This document shows, piece by piece, positions 22,070 through 37,338 of a DNA stretch of 64,000 nt. The stretch comes from Labyrinthula sp. Ha (lineage: Eukaryota; Sar; Bigyra; Labyrinthulida; Labyrinthulaceae). The first letter of the stretch is position 1; every line of letters begins with the position of its first letter. The translations under genes were made by a program, and so were the position numbers. The stretch lies in NCBI GenBank assembly GCA_015227615.1, contig JAALGZ010000011.1:806001-870000 (forward strand), given 5' to 3'. Below the pieces are notes generated by a model. That model saw nothing but the letters and a program-made list of their open reading frames with translations. It did no database searches and was not told the DNA's origin.

Positions 22070-25000
22070 CTGGTTTACTTTTTACGATGTTTTAACTTTG
22101 TTGCTTTCAACGGATATCAAATGCTTTGGACAAACTTGACGAGCCATTCGGAAGAAACTAGAGAATAGGTATTGTAACTACATTAAAGTAACGTTAAGGA
22201 TAATCTCCTTGCTATTCTTTGCTGCGGCTAATTTTTTTGGGAACTCAAAGCTTACGATGAATCTATAATCAATTGTAATACAATAAGAAAAGTTCAACTG
22301 AGTTGCTCTTCTGAGTTATAAAAACTATTTTGAATTGATCACACTAAGGAAAAAACAAACTTTTCTTACTGGTCAGAGCAGAAGAGTTGCTAATTCATGC
22401 TAATTTATAGTTTTCCCACAACTGACAAAAATTTCGTTTACTGAACGTTCTTTTCTTCTTTGAAAAAAAAGGTCAGGATAAGATAATTCATTACTTGTGA
22501 CTAACGATGGCGTTTCCGCTTAGATTACCAGAATTTTCATATTGATAGCTTAGTCTTAAGCAGGGAAACAATAAGGCTTATGACTCCCGGATCAGAGTTT
22601 ATTCCATTCCACCAATGAGTTAATCTCACACATAATGTTACAATAATTGATGTTTTTAACATATTTTTGTGTTTTTATTTACCTCTTTCTTGAGTGTGTG
22701 TGTTTTAAGAGAGAAGAAAAATCTTAACATTACTATATTCCCGTTAGATTTACGTAAGAAAAGGTACAATACCGTGCTATATTCTTCCCAAGCAGATTCG
22801 GCCAATTCGGAATCTGGAAATTCCGTTAAATGGCCGCAAACTCGTGTTCTTATTGGATAAATTCCGGGAAAATATTCGTCAAAACTATATTCCTATTTTA
22901 TGCAAAACAATTTTGGGAATTTCTAGTTCTAACTAGACTTCACCTCATAAACAAGAGAGAACTAGATAGGAAGACAAGAATCATCAAAGACAATTTATTT
23001 TATAATGTGCGTATATCATAAACAAGTTCAATCAAGAATGTGTGTTCTCAGTGTTTTTTCGATATTAGCAGCACTTATTAAGTCAGGTTTTTCGTTGAAC
23101 GTCGCAAAATCATGGCTTGACACTAGTAACCCGTGAAGATATAATCTCAAATTGATGGGCATTTATTTACTCATTGACCACTACTCTAAAATTATTGTAA
23201 CTTGATGAATCTAAAAAATCAAGACCAGCATTAAAAACCATTGTAAAATTAAGTAACAAATGTCGTTGATAATTTCTGTCATAGTCGTTCGCTTCTTAAC
23301 ACAAAAACCATTAGCAAAAATGATAAAGGGGCCCTAGTTGCTACTGTAAGAAATATATAAATGTTACATACAACATTATCTCAATCTCAAGCCATAATAT
23401 TCTCTTGGAACTGTTACTATGGAAATCTGAATACTTTGTATTGGTATCAGTAGTTTGAGTTTTACTAATGATGCTAAATGGGTCCCATTTCTAACCAAGG
23501 ATAAAGTCTGCGCCTTGAAATTTCGGCCATCAAACTCTAGTTCCGCTTTCTAAAATAGTTGGTGAAATGAGCTACTCAATAAAAAGGTAGTTCTTTTAGT
23601 TAAAGAGATTTTTGTGCTTCAACAAGCTGTGAGCACTTATATTGATTCTTCACTTCAACTAAATACAAAAATTAAGCTAAGCGAATTCTGTTTCAGCTGC
23701 CATAAAAATTTCTTCATACTCGCTTGCTTAAATTATAATCATGTTGATTTCTATAGACTGAGGCGAGAAGAATTTATTGCTTTGATAGAAAACGGGAGCA
23801 TGTATCAAGTACTAAACTCTTAGAACTTTAGGTTAACTTCGTTTGTTCTACTGCATACTTGCACAATGGATATGCTTTCAGTACCCTTCAGTCCAATGGT
23901 TAGAAGACAACTTCTTAAATCAACCTCAGTCCTACTCTTCCCAATTCATGTAAGTAAGGCAAGGAGTGACTAAAGGGAAGATAAAACAAAGAATTGTCCA
24001 TTCGAGGAATCGGAAATTATTGCTGGGTTGACATTGAGACATCAACCTACTTTTCACGTTCACACTTAAAAAGAACTCAGAAACTTATACTAAGCTGCAG
24101 AGCAACTAAAACTAATAAATAAGTTTTGGTTTTCTAACCATATTTAAATCGAGACCCATAAGGCTTCAAGAAAACATATGTTAGTAGGTTATTTTACAAA
24201 TTGTAGTAACTATACCACTGGAAACAGAAAGGAACATAACTCTCTCGACATTTGACGAGTTAAGTGTTTATAGCTAAAAATCCAGCAGCAGCAATTGAGA
24301 TAATCCTCTTTAAGCAATATTTTGGATCTCTCGAAGTGTCAATTTTTTTGCAGTTTAGGAAAGTGAAGTGATCTCATTAATCGAAACTTAGAGCGAGGTT
24401 AACCATAAACAGCTGGTATTTTTTAAATCTTACATTCGATCTCCAATCTTTTGACCGTGCCCAGGCTTATGTCCAATGGTAAGAACTTGCAACATAAATC
24501 TATATCCTAAGTCAAATATCTAAAAATTAAACCAATAACTGGAGGGAAACTTATTCTTAAATATCTAGGAAATTAGAAAGTTGAAAATGTAAAATGGGCG
24601 CTGAAACTTGGGGTCATCTCATAGCAAAGGTCCAATATTGCACAGCTATGTAAATGAATCTTCTTCATAATATTGAACAATGAACTGTAGCATCTAGACT
24701 TTCATATAATCTCGAACCTAGATAGCAAGAAGAGCAAAGCGTGGGATTCAAGTCCCTTATTTAACCAATAAACTTTATAGAAGATATCTGAGGTTTAATT
24801 GAAGTATTAGTAAGCGAATTTTTGAAATCTAGCTAGATATACTAAGGTCAGGTACTGGTCTTAAGAATTCTAGTAATACACTGATGAAACGGATTCCAAG
24901 TGCTTGATTTTTTTCCAAAGTATTTTTCTATCATCAAATAACAATAATCCATAAAGGAATGAATCAAAACTGAAGTGTATTTTATCACTATTGTGTTCAT

Positions 25001-26083
25001 GATATTCAAGCTGGTGACTTTTTCGGATTAAGAGTTTAATACCATATCTGTTATTTTCATTGATATTCGAAATAAATAATATAAAACAAGTAGAAAGAAA
25101 AGCGAATTGACTTCAAGTTAGCAACCGAGCACATAGCTTTGTATATATGAAAAACAAAGGTAAACATTTTTCTACTATTTCGTACTTATATTGAGTGAAA
25201 CTTTTATCACATGAGCCAATTACAAGAAAAAAAATTCAATTTATCCTTGAATCTCAGGTCATGACACATAGTTAAATACTTAACCGGATTGTAGTCGCAT
25301 ATTAATCAAAACTATGTGAAATTAAATAGTTTGAACATCCCCAGATTCTCTATGCTTTTAATTCTTCTTTTTGTTTTCTTAAGGAGAAAACCCAAAGAAA
25401 TTGACTAATTTTTCAACTAAGTTTTAGTGACTAGTTTCTTATAGTGAAATTGCCTTCGGTTACCACAAAGGAAATTTCTTCTCGAGGTTACTAACAAACA
25501 GATTCAAAAGAATATTATATTCTTTAGTTCTAACTATAAAATATCTTTCAATTAACTTCTCTGTTCAACTTCATAGCAAGAAATTCCCTCTTTTTTATCC
25601 TATTTTATTTAATTAGCTAAAAATTTGGGACATAAGAAAGATCTTTCGAAATATAACCCTTTCCTCTGTTAGTTTTTCTTTTTGCGTCTTTGGAGCAAAT
25701 AAGGAACAAGAAAAGGTAATCATTCTCTTTTGATTTGCAAGTTATTTATTTGGGTTGCTAAGAATACTGTATTTAAAACTAAACAAATCTTAATTCTTTG
25801 CTATGAATTTTAAGGAGGATCTCACATTTATTCCAAACTATTAAGAGTACTCTTTCTGGGGCTATAAGCTTAGAAGTTTCTTGATAACCAAAGTTAAAAC
25901 TGGTATTTTGAGCTATTTGGATAGATTAATAGCCTTTTTTCTGATTATATATGTGAAAACTTGTACTGACTGATTTGCTTTCATCAAAAAAGATGAGATT
26001 TTGTCTCTACAGTATGGAAAGTCTGGTGCCAGGCATTTATTTCATTATGATAGTTTAAACAAGCACGATATATATATTACAAC
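22070..26083. other. Intergenic, about 4 kb, no supportable gene
   Basis: Only short frames on both strands, none with a recognisable motif. A tRNA T-arm-like sequence near 24738-24755 ('gggattcaagtccc') lacks the rest of a tRNA fold. Otherwise I see nothing. Confidence 0.5.
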
Positions 26084-26566
<483 letters not shown>

Positions 26567-29500
26567 TTCTTCTATACCCTAAGTGTTTTCTTGGTAAATC
26601 TTCTAAATCTGCTTGCAGGAAGGTCTTCTTCTTCTGGAGCTTCTTCTCAAATTTGTTCGGTTGGTTTTTGTTTTGATTTGAATAGAAAAATGTAACGTCA
26701 GGTCATTTCAAACGGCAAGATTCATTTTTTTCTTCATTCTCTTCTTCGCGCTGATATTGTTTGTTTTCGCGGTTCTAAATGTGCATTGATTTAGTTTTCT
26801 CACGAAATCAATATAGCGGCATAGGCATAAATGGAAATTTTTCATTGGCAAGAATGAACCTGATATTCGATTGCCCAAAATATTTTTGGGAAATTGCGTG
26901 GAATGGTCCGTTGAATTGACGAGAAAATCTTAGATAAGTACATTTATGTGCTGACGAAGAGCAAAAGAGCAACATTACGTGATAAGGTGTTGGAGAAGGG
27001 AAAGTAAGAATTCCCGTGCAAGAAAGTACACCATAGTGTTTCACTACTTAGGAAAGGTTAACCTTATCCTTAGACATGGAAGTCAAAGCAAGAAAATCAT
27101 GTTCATACTGGTGACTAGTTTTCGTCGCTACTGTGGGTTTACCAAATCAGAAAAAAATAGAGACTAAATCTTAATAGGCTTGGGAGGAGCTTAGATAACA
27201 TTGTTTTGTTGTGACGTCTCAGAATTTAAGACGCAATGTATTTAAAGTGGTAATAACAGTAGCCCATAATGGAAAGTTTGTTATCATTATTGTGCCTTTT
27301 CCCCTTCACTTTGAAGAAATGTCAATTAGTGCAAAATAGTTGAACCTAATGAAACAAAGTACGAAAATACCTTCCAGAAAAACTAAATTCATGCTCTGAG
27401 GTAGTCAAATACTCTCTTGTCATATTCATTGAAGACTGAGCTCCTTCATTTTAGCACAACAAAATCATGTTCAATATGTTTATGAATCAGTGTGATAAAT
27501 TAATACATTACACTTTAGCATTAATTTCACAATGCATCTAACTTATTATTTGCAAGCTGCCCATTTAGTTTTCTCCTGTATCTTTAAACGTACACTTCGC
27601 GAATCTTGTTAATTTGTCAGAATGCAAGGTAGAAAAAACAGAGAAAGGTAAGTTTCGCATCATACCTTAGTACCATCGAAAAGATAATTAATGATTTTAA
27701 GGAATACATGGTTTCCCCTTAGTCAAAGTTTCTAATTTACAGGTTTATTGCCATAAAATTTTGCTCGTATTGTGAACCAAGACCAAGTTCTTTAGTTCTC
27801 AAGAATTGGAATTTTTTCTGCAATTTAAGAAAAACAAACTATCGAGAATGAGAATTGGTTTTTAATGAGTCATTCAAAGTTTAGATCATTTGAAATAAAT
27901 GAAACTTTGATAGATTAGAGGAACTAAGAAACTATATTTCCACGTGGCGTAAAATTCAGAAATACCTAGTACTAAGTTAACATATGATATTCAATTGAGG
28001 TGGTTTAATGTTGGAAACTATTATATCTCACTAACAGGAATATAATAGCAGGGCTTTAGATACGACTAAACACTGTAATATCTAATTAGACCCAGGATAA
28101 TAATGTAAAACACAGAGTACAACATTTAATTTATGATTTCTTTCTATGGTACATATTTTCAAGATGAAAATATGAGGTCTTTTCCTGAGCTAAAAAAAGT
28201 TATTTGTGCTTAATATTTCCGCTAAAAAAAAATTTTGCATTGCTTGGAAAAAAAATTGTGCTGTCCTATGGAATTTTCTCTTCTTTAAGATTGCAAATCC
28301 ATTTCGAGTACTAATCAATTCAGATTGTATGTAGTGAACTGTAACGTTGATATATTTTATGAATTATAAGGTAAGTAACTTAAGTTTTAGAGAATTAGCT
28401 AGAATTATATTCCATAAATTAAGAAATATAAGATTTTAGAGATTTTGTTAGCTTATGACTCCACTGAACTCAGTTTTTCATTCTGCAAAAGAAGGGCGTT
28501 GTCCTCTTCCAGATACATGTCAATATAATCGAAGACATTTAAAAGGGTCTAATTTAAAAAACAAAACACTTTACACCGACCTTCTGCTCAAATTAAAATT
28601 AAATTGACTTTAAAAGGCTATGCTGAAGTTGATGATCATGCTGAGAGGCTGTATGACTCAGATAACGTTCTGTATGATCAAAAGATCAGTTAAATTTAAT
28701 AGAAAAACTCGATAAATCTAAAGCTAAATAAACTTCAAAGGCATTTTACAGTGAAAGCAAGAAAAAAGAAATCAAGTACCCCATTTAATCCAAATATTGT
28801 CTTTTGTGAAAAGGATATAAAATTTCATTTTAGACTATCTGGACAAAATCAAAACTGTTTTTCGAAGTTTTGTTAATTATGAAGCTTTTACACATATTTT
28901 CACAGAACTGCAATGGTTCTATTCCACTATAATTCACTCATTTTCAACTAAAGCTCTGTTATAGACTCTATTTGATTTAGTAAAGCTATTAACATTAAAT
29001 TCTTGCATAAAATGTGTTTTGGGCTCTGGAAAAACAAAAATATCAGAATGACTTAAAAGCAGTTATATTGAGACTCGCAGTTATATTACCCTGCCAACTG
29101 TATATCTTCATAATATTTTAATCAGGAGGCGTTTATTTCTTTTTTTCTTTACAGTCTCTTAGTTAGAATTCGGCCGCTAATTTTTAATTTTTATATTAAC
29201 ATTTCGATCCACCTCAAATGGAGCCAATGTAGCCGGAGCCTCCAGAATGTCTCAGTTTAATTTATATATATATATATATATATATATAAATTATGACTTG
29301 AATATTGCGATAAGTTAAAGATAACGCATTAATCATGACTTCTTAAGATCATGCCTAACATTTATTTCGGCACACTTGTCTAATAGTACTTTCTGCTTAA
29401 TAGTTCACATAAAAGAGCTCAACTCACAATCATATAGTTATGAATAGTCAAGGAAGTTAAAATACAAAGTATAACTATTCACTGTGATTTGAAAGGTTTT

Positions 29501-32280
29501 TTCTTAAAAAAAAACAGATTCGCTAAGTTTAACTATAAATATTTCAGGATATCATGGTAGCGTTATTTCACATATGAGTCTTTTATAGATACTGTCATGT
29601 CTTGAATAAAGGCTGTGACCTATTGCAACCAAATTTTATAGTAGTATTTAGTTACAATGATTCAAAATAGTCATAAACCATTAGTTTCTTGTGTGTAGTC
29701 TATACTGTTGATTTGAACAAGACCAACAGCTCTTGGTTTACATTAGTTGATTTTTTTGTCAAAATAATAAAAAAAAAGATTCTGTTCGGAAAAGGTTAGC
29801 CAGTTAAGGAGAGCTAGACAAAAATAACGAAAATTTTAAACCACATCTTATTAAGATATATAACTGATAGTTACTTTGACTAAGTCTTACATAAAAATAA
29901 ATTAAAAGTTGTTGTAGCAGATCCTTAAAACTCAAAGCAATTTAGACGTGCTTAAAAGACAATGGAATATCTCTTCCACTTGGATAAAGGTTAATCCCAC
30001 CCACGATAGCAGATGCAAACCTATAGGCGTGTAGCGTTTGATAATTCAACAGAAAAATTGGAAATTCCAAGAAAGAGTAAACTTTTACCGAAGCTACATA
30101 ATTTTCTTTGATTTCGATATAAATTTTCATTGTTCATTACATATGAAACTATCCCACATAGAAGTTCGAGTGCTATGAAAAATAAAGGAAATATGATTTA
30201 CTTCATAAAATAAAGGACTTTGAAAACTATCAATGACTCTGAAACAATATTGTGTTTCTGCTAAGCACTAGATTTCAATAATTAAAGGGTGGATTTGGTG
30301 AATAGCTTAGTAGAAATATGTTCCCTGTATTAGTATGCGATATTTGAAGCCACAAATCCCAGGAAAGGTCACAATTTGCTCTCCATTTATATTCAAGATA
30401 AGCTAGAAACTATTAACCCAGATTTTAAGAGTCAAAGAGTTTTTGATTAATATTTATATTGGAATAAGAACTCATATGTATTTATTTGGGGGCGATTACT
30501 TAGGATCTTGACTCATTTTCGGCTCTTGGTTGATCTTGTTTTCAGGACTCTTACTCACCCAATATGGTAAGTATGAGCTTGAATTAAGCAAGAGAATTAA
30601 CTCACCAGTACATTTTATTGGTTTCAATTTTGGCAGATGTCTCAACGGGCAAGAAAAGAATTTTCAACTTGAAAGAAAGAGTCTTAGAGCACACATAAGT
30701 CAATTCAGCTAAATCAAATGGATCAGGTTTAAAATTTTGAGCTATGCACTTTGTCATAAAACACCAAGACAACAGAAGAATTCGGTGCTGCTTGGTGATA
30801 GAATTTTTCTTTTTCTGAATATAGGTGAAAGTTTTTTCTTATTATTTCTTAGCTATTAAGAATCTCCCTTAGTGAGATATAACAGGTGCGTTGAGTACAT
30901 ATTCTTATTCCCTGCTTTTTAGAGGAATGTGAAAAAAAACCTTTAATTCGAGTTTTAATGATAATTGTTTTCCTTCAAAATGATGGTAAAAGACCTAATC
31001 TGATAGTTGAACACACAACTTATCCTAATGAAAATTGGAACGTGAGATAAGATGTTTGTTATTGAATGAATTGACAACGTAAATTGAAAACATATAATGG
31101 ATGTAAAATTATTAGTGAATTTTATTTATTAAATTGATATTTTTGTAGTTAGACTATTAATATGGATAGATTTTATTTGAATGCTGATTCGAAAAAGTAT
31201 AAACATCATTTAAGGGTACCTCTGTGAAATGATGCTACAGGCACTGTATTCCATATCTTGATCTCGAATTAATCACTAGAACACATTGTTCCGATGAGAA
31301 ATTTTGCTTCAGTTTTTTTTATAAATAGTATGAGGTATTAATAAGTACAAGATAATAAATGAGATATTTCTAAGTTCTTCCGACCAACTAAGTCTCCTTC
31401 CTATCTGTTTTATTAAGACCTTGGCAGTAACATTGCCTTGCTATTTGCGATTCCATTAAATATGGCAAAGATTAAATAAATGATTGAAATAAGCTATCAT
31501 AAATTACGCTTAAGTTGGGAGGGTTTCTGGTGCAAATTCAAAGGTTCAACAAAGAAGGGAGTGCCATCGAAAATATCCAGTTTTTTCCTGCAGCAAAAAA
31601 ACAAATGATAAAATATATCTTTAAAAAAGAAAATATGGATATATTTCTAAGAACTAAGCTTAGAAATACACTATTAAATACTAAATTCAACCTGTAAGTT
31701 AACAACCCTAATAAGTGAATACATATTTCAAACTAAAAAGTTAAAGGAACAGCTTTCCCTAAAGCTCTTGTTCTCAGCATACTTGCTAACCCATAATAAT
31801 TAGTGAAATTAAAATTTATTAGTTGATTAATACATAATAAATTATTTATTTTAAATTTTCGTGCCATTGTGGAATAGAATGATGGTAAATTGAAACTCCT
31901 ACGAATAACTTTTCCTGGTGTCATTAGCTGAATACACTTAGAACAGTGAAAAATCAAACTCTTCTTTGCGAGATAAAGAAGTCAGTATTAAACAATCTTC
32001 TTAACTTATTTTTTTTGACTAAATGTAGATCAGGGTCAGATCTCGCTAATCCTAAACTTTTCAAGTTCTATTACACTTCTTACCATAAGCCGGTTTATCA
32101 TCTATGAAAGTTTACGAAGACAAAATATTTCTAGGGATTATTCTATGCTAAACTTAGTTCTGTCTTCATATTAAATAGTGGTAATATCAAGTTAATTTGT
32201 TATCGTTTTTATTCCGCTAGAAAGAGCTATTGTTTTACAATAGAAGGCAACAATTACAGCCAAACACGTATTTAAGAGAA
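26567..32280. other. Intergenic, about 5.7 kb, no supportable gene
   Basis: Contains the H3 upstream region at its left end and a TA microsatellite at 29263-29288. Open frames are short, and several start with TTG or GTG only. An EcoRI/NotI-like hexamer run near 29168-29179 is taken as chance. Nothing else supportable. Confidence 0.5.
29263..29288. repeat. TA dinucleotide microsatellite, 13 units
   Basis: Uninterrupted alternating T and A for 26 nt, flanked by TTTA and AAA. Likely polymorphic between strains. Confidence 0.9.
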
Positions 32281-33255
32281 ATGCCCAAAATGTTGCGCTG
32301 TTTGCAACAAGAAAGATATCCTCGATATTGTATGAAAACATTCTTAATAAACCAACTTGTAAAGCCTTACTTCAAGATTCAAGCTGCATTCTACGGCCAC
32401 AAAGCATTCCAAATGACACCTAAAAATCTTGTTTCAGATTCTCTTACCTACAGAGTAATTGCTTTACCTGCATGGCGAGACAATTTTATGTACATCATAG
32501 TAGACAAAGACACATCGAACTGTACAGCTATAGATGTAGTAGAACCAGAAAAAATAAAGTCATATGTTGCTGAAAATAAGCTGAACCTTTCTTTCGTGCT
32601 TACAACTCATAATCATGCAGATCATTCTGGTGGAAATGGAAGCTTTGTTAATGCGAACCTGAAAGTTTATGGTGGAAAGAATGACAACTGTCCAAATATA
32701 AACGAAGAACTTGGAGAAGAAAATATATTATCCCTGGGAAAAACTAAAATATCAGTTTTGGAAACACCTTTTCATACTCCTGGTCATGTATGCTACTTGG
32801 TCGAGGGTGAAGATGGTGGAACAAAAAGTGTGTTCACTGGAGATACGATGTTCATCGCAGGATGTGGAAATCTGAACACAGGGACAAAAGAACAGTTGCA
32901 CAAAGCTTTTGTTAAACTTGGAAGCTTGGATGATGATACTTATGTTTTTGTAGGTCACGAGTATACATTGAATAACTTGAGGTATGCGATTAGTGTTGAA
33001 AGTGGAAATGAAGCAGTATGGAAGAAATATTTATGGGCAAAAGATAAAGAAGAAAAGGGAGAGGAGAGTATTCCAAGTACAATTGGAGAAGAGAAAGGTA
33101 CTAGTCCTTTTTTAAGAGCTGCTTTGGGTATGAGTGAAGAAATTAAGAAGATCTCTGGAAAGGAGAGTGATGAGGATGTGTTGCTATGGGTGCGCCAAGA
33201 TAAATCAGGGAGTACATGGAAAAATAGGTTGGAAAAGTTTGAACAGAAGCTATGA
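32281..33255 (+). CDS. HAGH: Hydroxyacylglutathione hydrolase (glyoxalase II), probably mitochondrial
   Basis: Single exon, 324 residues from the first ATG at 32281 (the frame is open upstream but only from a TTG). Hydrolyses S-D-lactoylglutathione to D-lactate and glutathione, the second step of methylglyoxal detoxification. Metallo-beta-lactamase motifs: THNHADH at 109-115, HTPGH with the ligand His at about 169, GDT at 187-189 with bridging Asp188, and GHEYT with His226. The 'FIAGCG' run, 'NNLRYA' and the C-terminal 'IPSTIGEEKGTSPFLRA' are typical of glyoxalase II rather than persulfide dioxygenase. The first 44 residues are basic with few acids, as in a mitochondrial presequence. Isolated between two long spacers. 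Confidence 0.93.
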   Translation: MPKMLRCLQQERYPRYCMKTFLINQLVKPYFKIQAAFYGHKAFQMTPKNLVSDSLTYRVIALPAWRDNFMYIIVDKDTSNCTAIDVVEPEKIKSYVAENKLNLSFVLTTHNHADHSGGNGSFVNANLKVYGGKNDNCPNINEELGEENILSLGKTKISVLETPFHTPGHVCYLVEGEDGGTKSVFTGDTMFIAGCGNLNTGTKEQLHKAFVKLGSLDDDTYVFVGHEYTLNNLRYAISVESGNEAVWKKYLWAKDKEEKGEESIPSTIGEEKGTSPFLRAALGMSEEIKKISGKESDEDVLLWVRQDKSGSTWKNRLEKFEQKL

Positions 33256-36200
33256 TCTTATTGTTCTATTTATATGCTCTCTATGTGTTAATACTTGACA
33301 TTTAGAACATAAGTGCTCGAGTGCATCTTCTAAATTACCTGCTTCCCTGAAGGAACTGTTCCAAAAGAAAACTGAGTCTATATCTTATAATATATCTATT
33401 TTTCCAGAAAATTTGTTGGATGTGAAGTAAGAAAGTTCTTAATCATGAATCTGGAGACATTATTAGTACGGCAGAGTATACTCATGTAGATTTATTATTT
33501 GACTTCAATCCACAAGCTTAGTTACATCTTAGAGTAAACCAAGGTTCTAGTCAAATAAACCAAAAATTAATTTTTTCTGCAGTCCAATAGAGCTTCTACA
33601 ATGTATATAAACAGCCGCTCTCACCTTCATCCGTCTCAGTTGCACACCATTGTTGTGCCCCATGATTCGCTCCCATAAAGTAATTATATAATATAGCAAT
33701 TAGTGCATAATATACAGAAAAGTTAAGGTTTGAAATGAATGCTTTCATTCATCCCTAGAACTAGCGTAATATGAATAAGTAAATCACAGGTAAGTCTTTT
33801 GCTTCCAAGTAACCTTAACTTGAGTTGAGGGAGAGAACCAGAAAAACGGGAGATGACCTAATTCAGGAAATTCCTGTTAACTTGCACTTTCTTTCAGGAT
33901 TATATGTGCCTTCAACTACTAGCTGGAAAAATCTAAATGATTTTTTTTTCCTGTATAAATGGCCGAAACAAGACATCCTAAGAAAAATCCTTTCTCGAAG
34001 AGACCAAGAATTAAGCAACTCAAAACTTGAAAAGCATGTGTAAGATTGAAACTTGGGAGGGTAGAAATGATGAAAAGCTCTTAGTATTGTCTTTTACTTA
34101 AACAAACTTATACATAAGCATCTGCAATCAACTGCAAGCTCATTCGGCTTATCACAGTCATAAGCTTGATCGAACCAAGAATGCTCGGTGACTCTGGCTG
34201 TGGGTTCTTGTGATTATCTAGCAAATTCCTGACATATATGTTATCTTCTGTCTAGCTACTGAAGACTGTGGTGGTTAAATTTAGTACCTCTTCTTCGGAA
34301 TAAATATATTTATGGTCGAATAATCTCACTTTAAGCATTAGTTTAAGTAATCAGGCTCTAGACTTTACTAAATGGCCTTCGATTTGTTAGATATACTACT
34401 CAAGGTCTTCTAGCTTTTTAGAAAATACCAGGACTTGGTTAATTGGGATGGCTTAGTATACTAACTTTTGGTGAATGTTTTTCTTATTTTGATTTAACTG
34501 GATCAAAGTATCAATTCCCTTAAGATCATAGATTTATTTATTTTAATCTACTTTGGTTTCAAATCTATTTGTTTTTGCCTTAACAGAGTTCAAAGGTTAG
34601 TGTTTTTATTCGAAATCATTTTGTTGTGCTTTTAGAAGTTCTTACTACTTAACTCCAAACCTTTCTAAAATAATTGTAGGCTCTATAACTACTACGATTA
34701 CTATTAAACCTATCTATGTTAAGTGTCTCATAGCAAAATGGTGCTCGAATAGCATCTCAAAGACATAACTAAATTAGTAATTCACCTGCTACTTAAATTC
34801 ATTATTATTCTCTTGCAATTGTTTAAAATTGTAAGGAACTATGTCTCTAGTAAGTCCTACCACAATGTTCGCTGATTTCTTGTTTAGGAATTTACATAGC
34901 TACCAGTTATTCTATGCCAGCTCATTGTATTTTGAGAAATTTAGTTCTTACTCATCATATCAAATTTTGACGGTTAACTCATTCAAAGCTTGACTTCAGA
35001 TAGGAGGCAGTAGCGAGGTTTTGTCGGTTGCACAAGAAAGGCTCTGTAGCCCATATTCTCGATGAACCAACTATGTATATCTTTAGATAATTAGAGTATC
35101 ATACAGTAATTTACTTATTGGAACACACTAGAAACTTTCCATACATTATCATTATTCATGTCCACAGCTCGACTCATATAAACATAATTCTTTACGTTAA
35201 CTTGTATAATAGTTCTTGAACCTCTCTGCTAGGGCTAAAAACTCAAGTTGGTGGAAGCCTGTGGGGTTTTATGGGACATGGGGACTTACGCCTAGTTTTT
35301 ATAGAGTTTTATTTGTTCTATTGGTTATGTAGAGGAATATTTGAAAAGTTCTCTTTGTGCTTTACCAGCTCATGTTTGGTGGGAGAAGACTACAGTAAAG
35401 TTATTTGGGTGCCCTTGGTTTGTGCTACTAGATTCAGGCTACATAGTTTGTCAAAACTTAACTGTATAACAGAACCCCTATCTCATAGGCGTTTAATGTA
35501 TGGCTAAAAACTAGGTCTATCTCTATGTTATTTACTACCGCTTGTTTAAATTTGTTAACGGGCTATCTGCGTTATGCACACTTTCTATACTCAGGTTCGA
35601 AGGGATTTCTAGTCATTGCGTATAAGGAGCTTTGAGCATTCATCGAACTAGAGTAAATGAAAGCCCTGCTATTGGTTAACGTGCAAATTTTTTATGCTAA
35701 ATTGTTTAAGATAACCTAATGCAATTTAACTACTGCCACGATATATATAACCCACACTATTAACTAAGCCAGTTACTGTGAATGAATGCTGCTCCTCGTA
35801 CAGTATATACTTACTACGTTTCTCGCTTCATTTGGCATCTCTGTTATTATCAAAAAATAAAATTTAAGTACTAGGCTAAATATTTGAATAACGTCTAACC
35901 AGAGAATTAATAATAATTAATATTTTCCGTAGAGATGATATTCACCGTTTAGCACCGAGGCATACATGACCTTGTTTTCAAATAATTCTCTTGGTGGCTG
36001 CAAACCGTTTGGCTATATCACCTATGTTAATAAAACACAAAGAAACTATCGATGGGTTAATCTAGATAAATAAGATTCATGCAAAAATTGCTTCGGCAAA
36101 ATATTTTCAGTTATCGCTTCGCCAAGATCATCATTGTGTTAGCAACTTTCTGCCTAGAGATTCGTCTCATCTGAATAGAAAATAATTTTCAAACGGTTGA

Positions 36201-37338
36201 CCTGATTTAGTTGCGAACTTACAACAGTCTCAAATGAATGAACGAAAATGAGTCGACCGTTTTATTAAAATTGTAGCAGGTAAAGGTTATTATTTCTGAT
36301 TTAGTTGACTTCATATGTATAGTAGTCCCTCTCTTTATAGACAGATCGAGCTTGTTCTCTCCCACATTATCTATTCTTTACAAACAAGTTTATGTCATGT
36401 TTGATTATAGCAGCAAAATTTTATGTGAGCCATTAAATGTCAAATAAATTTTCAAAGGATAATATTTCTGCTGTAAGAAAAGTTTTTTCAATGCTTACCC
36501 AGGGGCAAAGTACTTATGTTGTAGTCCTACAGAGAACCAAATAAAACTCGCTATGAAATTGTGCATACAAGTTATCTGAGTTGAGTAACTGTTATTGTAA
36601 GAAAAAGTTTTATTGTTCTGTTAGAAAAGATACTTGGCATTATTCTATAGATCTTAGTATCAACAAGTAACAGGTGACTCAAATGTGTGTTTAAGAAAGT
36701 TTATTCTGTAATGCTACCGCTTTGTTGATACCGTTTTTTCTTAGTGTTCGGTCCCATCTAATTTTCATTTCCCGGACTGATCAAAAGTATCTCCTATATG
36801 ATTCATACTCAGTTATCCGAGAAAGGGATAACAATATAAACATAACTAAAATATTTAACATCGGAACCGCGAACCATTAGGAATACAGAGGAGAAAACTT
36901 AAATGTCATGAATTTTTAATGATAGTATCATCTTTCCCGGTAATGATACGGGTATTCTGTCTTGATTTCCCGAGAAATGAGAACTTCTCATTCTTCTATC
37001 ACAATACTTAGTTCTGTTACAATATACACAACCCAGCAAAGAATACATGTAATAATTGTCCACCGACCTGCTCATAGAGCATTCATCTAAGCTAAAAAAT
37101 AAATCTTATGTACCTTATAGGCGATTATTATTTTCCCTGTATGTACCCCTACGTCAAAACTTCCCTAGATCACGCCTTTAGCATATATTGGAACTTACTT
37201 CTAGACACATATAGCTTTCTTCTTCTCTGTATTCCCAAACACCTTTTTCTTTCGGGACATAGCCGGGACCACGAGCGTCGCATATCTGAGATCGCTTATT
37301 CAACTAGGTATATTAAACCAAAAAGAAAAAAAAATACA
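33256..37338. other. Intergenic, about 4.1 kb, no supportable gene
   Basis: No gene recognised. Base composition at roughly 34.0-35.7 kb looks a little less AT-rich than its surroundings, and short peptide-like matches to retroelement proteins can be imagined on the minus strand, but nothing holds up over more than about 15 codons. At the right end an in-frame open extension precedes the 73-residue membrane protein. Confidence 0.45.

Noticed and set aside
24735-24756. T-arm-like sequence gggattcaagtccc
   Set aside because: No acceptor, D or anticodon stem can be folded around it, and it lacks the body of the SINE family.
29168-29179. gaattcggccgc, like a cloning adaptor
   Set aside because: A 12-base match inside otherwise ordinary AT-rich sequence with no vector flank; taken as chance.
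34000-35700. Possible eroded retroelement on the minus strand
   Set aside because: Only a fragment of about 15 codons recalls an RNase H; no LTRs, no ordered domains, no boundaries.
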